Origin: Bacillota bacterium | GTDB taxonomy: Bacteria; Bacillota; Clostridia; Lachnospirales; Cellulosilyticaceae | DNA: 8,051 nt | Assembly: GCA_023457875.1 (NCBI GenBank) | Contig: JAEXBC010000364.1 | Location: forward strand, 1-8,051 | Direction of reading: 5' to 3' | Shown here: positions 6,301-8,051 of the stretch, in pieces | Layout: each line of letters opens with the position of its first letter | Numbering within the stretch: position 1 is the stretch's first letter | Notes under the pieces: model-generated | What the model saw: the letters and a program-made list of their open reading frames with translations, nothing else | What the model was told of the DNA's origin: nothing | Databases searched by the model: none | Translations under genes and position numbers: made by a program

Positions 6301-6500
6301 TTGCAATCACTAAAATACTCATAAATGGGTAAAGATACCACAATTACGGGTGGCGCTCTCTAAATTAAAGAGGGATACCAAGTGCAGCTAATCAAGCAAA
6401 GAGTAGAGCTGCGGATGCGGCTACGGCTACCCAAGTTTTAGATTTTAATACACTACTAACGAAACTAAAAAATGAAGGCTTGATGAGAAGAAATAAATAA
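6301..6500 (+). pseudogene. Decayed head-fiber-like protein gene (Phage_fiber_2-like)
   Basis: No intact gene lies between 6287 and 6517, but coding traces do. One frame reads KYS-stop-MGKDTTITGGAL-stop-IKEG (6313 to about 6374). Another, one frame away, reads GIPSAANQAKSRAADAATAT then QVLDFNTLLTKLKNEGLMRR and NK (6372-6497, stop 6498-6500). Joined, these resemble short head-fiber proteins of Clostridia phages (phi29 gp8.5-like, pfam Phage_fiber_2), which sit right after the capsid gene and carry GGxLxIKEG, then G-x-P-x-A-x-NQA-x-S, then DFNALLxKLKxxGLM. Damage seen: TAA at 6322 and TAA at 6361 in frame, and a frame change at the GAGGG at 6370-6374, where some residues expected between KEG and GIP are missing. 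The family call is from memory; the loss of reading frame is direct. The host phage would lack this decoration protein. Confidence 0.55.
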
Positions 6501-6503
6501 AAA

Positions 6504-6513
6504 AAGGCGGTGA
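6504..6513 (+). promoter_or_regulatory. Ribosome binding site for the head-tail connector
   Basis: AAGGCGGTGA differs from AAGGAGGTGA at one position and ends 4 bases before ATG 6518. It lies just after the last stop of the broken head-fiber frame, so connector translation does not depend on that gene. Confidence 0.7.
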
Positions 6514-6517
6514 TAAT

Positions 6518-6826
6518 ATGACCCTTCTTGAAAAAGTTAAGGCTAACCTTATTTTAGAACATTCGCAGGATGATGCCCTTCTTGAAATTTATATTGCTGC
6601 GGCTATTTCCTATGCAGAAAGTTATCAGCATATTTTAGAGGGCACTTATTCGGAATCAAAAATGCCACCCACCACAGAACAGGCAGTCATTATGCTTGTG
6701 AGCCATTTCTATGAAAGTAGAGATGGCTCTACTGGTGGTTTCTTTGCAGATAATGTAAATGCAAGTCAGCAGGTTTGGAATACAGTCAATCTTCTTTTGC
6801 GACTTGATCGAGACTGGAAGATATAA
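6518..6826 (+). CDS. gp6-like head-tail connector protein
   Basis: A 102-residue, mostly helical protein of the HK97 gp6 / SPP1 gp15 type, which forms a ring under the portal after packaging and keeps DNA in while the neck is built. It starts TLLEKVKANLILEHSQDDAL (2-21), the usual N-terminal helix and D-D-x-L turn. It continues with IAAAISYAESYQHI (26-39), the TTEQAVIMLVSHFYESRD region (52-69), and ends LLLRLDRDWKI. Length and order (capsid, then connector, then closure protein) fit the family. The assignment rests on sequence pattern and position. It is followed after 22 bases by the head-closure gene. Confidence 0.88.
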   Translation: MTLLEKVKANLILEHSQDDALLEIYIAAAISYAESYQHILEGTYSESKMPPTTEQAVIMLVSHFYESRDGSTGGFFADNVNASQQVWNTVNLLLRLDRDWKI

Positions 6827-6848
6827 AAATTGAAAGCGAGGTTTGCTT

Positions 6849-7181
6849 ATGAGTTTTGGTAAAATGAACGCTTTTATTGATATTATAAAAACCCAGATGG
6901 TTAAAGATGCAGAAGGATTTTCTATGGAAACAGATGTGGTGGTATCGTCCATAAGAGCTTACCGCGAAGGTAGACATGGAACTGAAAAATGGGCAAATCG
7001 TGCAGTGTTTTCTGATGCTACTGACCTTTTTCGATTTCGAGCTATTCCGGATATTTCGGTTACTACGGATATGGTCATTGTCTGTGAAGGGGAAAGATTT
7101 GAAATCACCTCAGTTGAAGATGTAAAAGGAAGAGGAATGTACGTTGAGGTGTTAGGAAAGAAGGTGGAGGTAAGTGGCTAA
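6849..7181 (+). CDS. Phage head-closure protein (gp7/SPP1 gp16-like)
   Basis: A 110-residue beta-rich neck protein (Phage_H_T_join type) that plugs the connector ring and offers the surface for tail attachment. Seen: MSFGKMNAFIDIIKTQ at the start, a beta-rich middle with WANRAVFSDATDLFRFR (about 47-63), IPDISVTTDMVIVCEGERFE (about 65-84), and ITSVEDVKGRGMYVEVLGKK at the end, the usual conserved ending. ATG 6849 is chosen: a binding site AAAGCGAGGT (6833-6842) precedes it by 6-7 bases; an in-frame TTG at 6843 overlaps the end of this site and is unlikely. Its last 8 bases overlap the start of the gp10-like gene. Confidence 0.88.
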   Translation: MSFGKMNAFIDIIKTQMVKDAEGFSMETDVVVSSIRAYREGRHGTEKWANRAVFSDATDLFRFRAIPDISVTTDMVIVCEGERFEITSVEDVKGRGMYVEVLGKKVEVSG

Positions 7182-7605
7182 AGTAGCATTTAAAATGCCT
7201 GAAGAATTCTTACTGCAGTTATCAAAGCTAGAAAGTAAAACCGATGAAATCATTCCAAAAGTTCTAGAGGTTGGAGGTGAGGTTGTTGCTAATAAAGTGA
7301 AATCAAACCTACAAGCAATGATAGGAAATGGGATAAAAGAAGAAAGTCGGTCTACAGGTCAACTTATTTCTGCACTTGGTGTAACTACTGCAAAACAAGA
7401 TAAAGAGGGGAATTACAATGTTAAGGTAGGATTCTCAGAGCCAAGAAGAGATGGCAAATCAAATGCAATGATTGCAGGTGTTTTAGAATATGGAAAACAT
7501 GGTCAAAGTCCAAAACCCTTTTTAAAACCTGCGAAATCTGCTAGTAAGAGTGCCTGTATAAATGCTATGAAGGAAAAGTTCGAAGAGGAGATAAACAAGT
7601 TATGA
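7174..7605 (+). CDS. HK97 gp10-like phage morphogenesis protein
   Basis: A 143-residue protein of the HK97-gp10 family, which lies between head-closure and tail-terminator genes in many siphophages. Its exact role is not settled (neck or tail completion). It starts with GTG 7174; GGAGGT at 7166-7171 is only two bases away, but AAGG at 7161-7164 gives better spacing, and the overlap with the preceding stop suggests coupled translation. Seen: a helical N-terminal half with LSKLESKTDEIIPKVLEVGG (16-35), then VANKVKSNL, the STGQLISALGV segment (60-70), a YNVKVGFSE strand (80-88), GVLEYGKHGQSPKPFLKPA (102-120) which is the typical 'E-Y-G ... P-x-P-F-x-x-P-A' signature, and a charged C-terminal helix. 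Confidence 0.9.
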   Translation: MAKVAFKMPEEFLLQLSKLESKTDEIIPKVLEVGGEVVANKVKSNLQAMIGNGIKEESRSTGQLISALGVTTAKQDKEGNYNVKVGFSEPRRDGKSNAMIAGVLEYGKHGQSPKPFLKPAKSASKSACINAMKEKFEEEINKL

Positions 7606-7973
7606 GCATTTTGCAACAATTAACAACACTACTAGAACCTATTCTTCCTATAGAAACAGGGATCTTTAATGGTAAAGCACCAAAGGAATATATCATACTA
7701 ACTCCTCTTACAGATAGCTTTGAACTTTTTGCAGATAACAAGCCCGAAGTTGAGGTACAGGAAGTACGGTTATCCCTTTATTCAAAGGGGAATTATTTGG
7801 TTTTGAAAAAAAGAATTGTAGATATTCTTTTGGAGGCAGATTTTGCGATAACAGATAGGCGCTACGTTGGACACGAAGATGATACAGGATATCATCACTA
7901 TGCCATTGATGTGGCAAAAGAATTTATATACTATAAACGTGCAAAAACAGTTCCAGTAAATTTACAGTATTAA
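7602..7973 (+). CDS. Probable tail terminator/completion protein
   Basis: A 123-residue protein in the slot normally held by the tail terminator (tail-completion) protein, which caps the tail tube and joins it to the head. Its start overlaps the gp10-like stop as ATGA, a sign of coupling, with AGAGGAGA at 7584-7591 as binding site. Seen: a short N-terminal helix (LQQLTTLLEPILPIETGIFN), then alternating strands: KEYIILTPLTDSFELFADNK, VEVQEVRLSLYSKGNYL, and DRRYVGHEDDTGYHHYAIDV near the end. In relatives I recall, the RRYxGHEDDTGYHHYAIDVAK segment is strongly conserved, but they are often annotated only as hypothetical phage protein. The role is inferred from position, size and fold pattern. 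Confidence 0.7.
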   Translation: MSILQQLTTLLEPILPIETGIFNGKAPKEYIILTPLTDSFELFADNKPEVEVQEVRLSLYSKGNYLVLKKRIVDILLEADFAITDRRYVGHEDDTGYHHYAIDVAKEFIYYKRAKTVPVNLQY

Positions 7974-7986
7974 ATTACCAGTATTA
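7965..7986 (+). repeat. Short 8-base direct repeat at end of the head operon
   Basis: CAGTATTA occurs at 7965-7972 and 7979-7986 (14-base period), the first copy overlapping the stop of the tail-terminator gene and the second in the following gap. Flanks are similar AT-rich sequence. It could be a duplication scar at an insertion boundary, or chance in AT-rich DNA. Confidence 0.3.
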
Positions 7987-8021
7987 TTTTTAGCAAAACA
8001 AAAAACATTTATGTTATCCCT

Positions 8022-8030
8022 TGGTATAAT
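8022..8030 (+). promoter_or_regulatory. Candidate strong extended -10 promoter reading out of the window
   Basis: TGGTATAAT has a perfect TATAAT -10 box (8025-8030) with the TG-N extension. The -35 position for 17-base spacing (8002-8007, AAAACA) matches TTGACA only in its last three bases. Transcription would begin near 8037 and run right, off the window. Nothing else is seen in 7974-8051. A promoter here is not needed by a continuous late operon. Confidence 0.5.
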
Positions 8031-8051
8031 TAAGTCGACAAAAACAATAAT

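Noticed and set aside
6313..6500. Programmed bypassing or stop-codon reassignment in the head-fiber frame
   Set aside because: Two TAA codons plus a frame change and missing residues fit plain decay better; TAA ends most neighbouring genes normally, so reassignment is unlikely.
6656..6977. Two minus-strand frames opposite the connector and head-closure genes
   Set aside because: Shadows of well-supported plus-strand genes; no binding sites or protein pattern.
1..8051. CRISPR array, tRNA or rRNA genes, insertion sequences, attachment sites
   Set aside because: No regularly spaced repeats, tRNA-like folds, transposase sequence or terminal inverted repeats were seen on either strand by reading; only the small repeats listed.

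Overview
The window is a block of bacteriophage head-morphogenesis genes, all on the + strand. It comes from a tailed phage or prophage of a low-GC Bacillota, most likely a Clostridia-type or related gut or host-associated Gram-positive host. The evidence is the AT-rich sequence, strong AAGGAGGTGA-type ribosome binding sites, GTG and TTG starts, and protein sequences that resemble the HK97-like cassettes of Clostridia and streptococcal prophages. Host assignment is inference; no host gene is visible.

Layout: (1) 3-1017, two pre-packaging genes: the tail of a 'virulence-related' conserved phage protein (cut by the window edge) and a DUF4314 protein. (2) 1018-1130, a non-coding gap with two hairpins, where related phages usually carry HNH endonuclease and small-terminase genes; neither is here. 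(3) 1131-2732, large terminase. (4) 2733-3072, an insertion-like segment with an inverted repeat, an extended -10 promoter, a short reading frame with no normal start codon and a strong intrinsic terminator. (5) 3073-6286, portal, ClpP-type prohead protease (overlapping the portal gene by 107 bases) and HK97-fold major capsid protein. (6) 6287-6517, the decayed remains of what looks like a head-fiber protein gene. (7) 6518-7973, a tightly packed connector set: gp6-like head-tail connector, head-closure protein, HK97 gp10-like protein and a probable tail terminator/completion protein. (8) 7974-8051, a short repeat and a strong promoter-like sequence pointing out of the window.

Together the genes describe one pathway. 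Portal, protease and capsid protein assemble a prohead. The protease trims the capsid N-terminal delta domain. The large terminase pumps DNA through the portal. The connector, closure, gp10-like and terminator proteins then finish the neck and join it to a tail. Tube, tape-measure and tail-tip genes would be expected just beyond the right edge.

The main conveyor is ordinary for HK97-like phages. The unusual parts are between the genes: the moron-like promoter/ORF/terminator segment between terminase and portal, two similar terminator-like elements just ahead of terminase and of portal, the broken head-fiber gene, the missing small terminase, and a promoter in the middle of the late operon at the right edge. 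I did not find a clearly new defence or mobile system.
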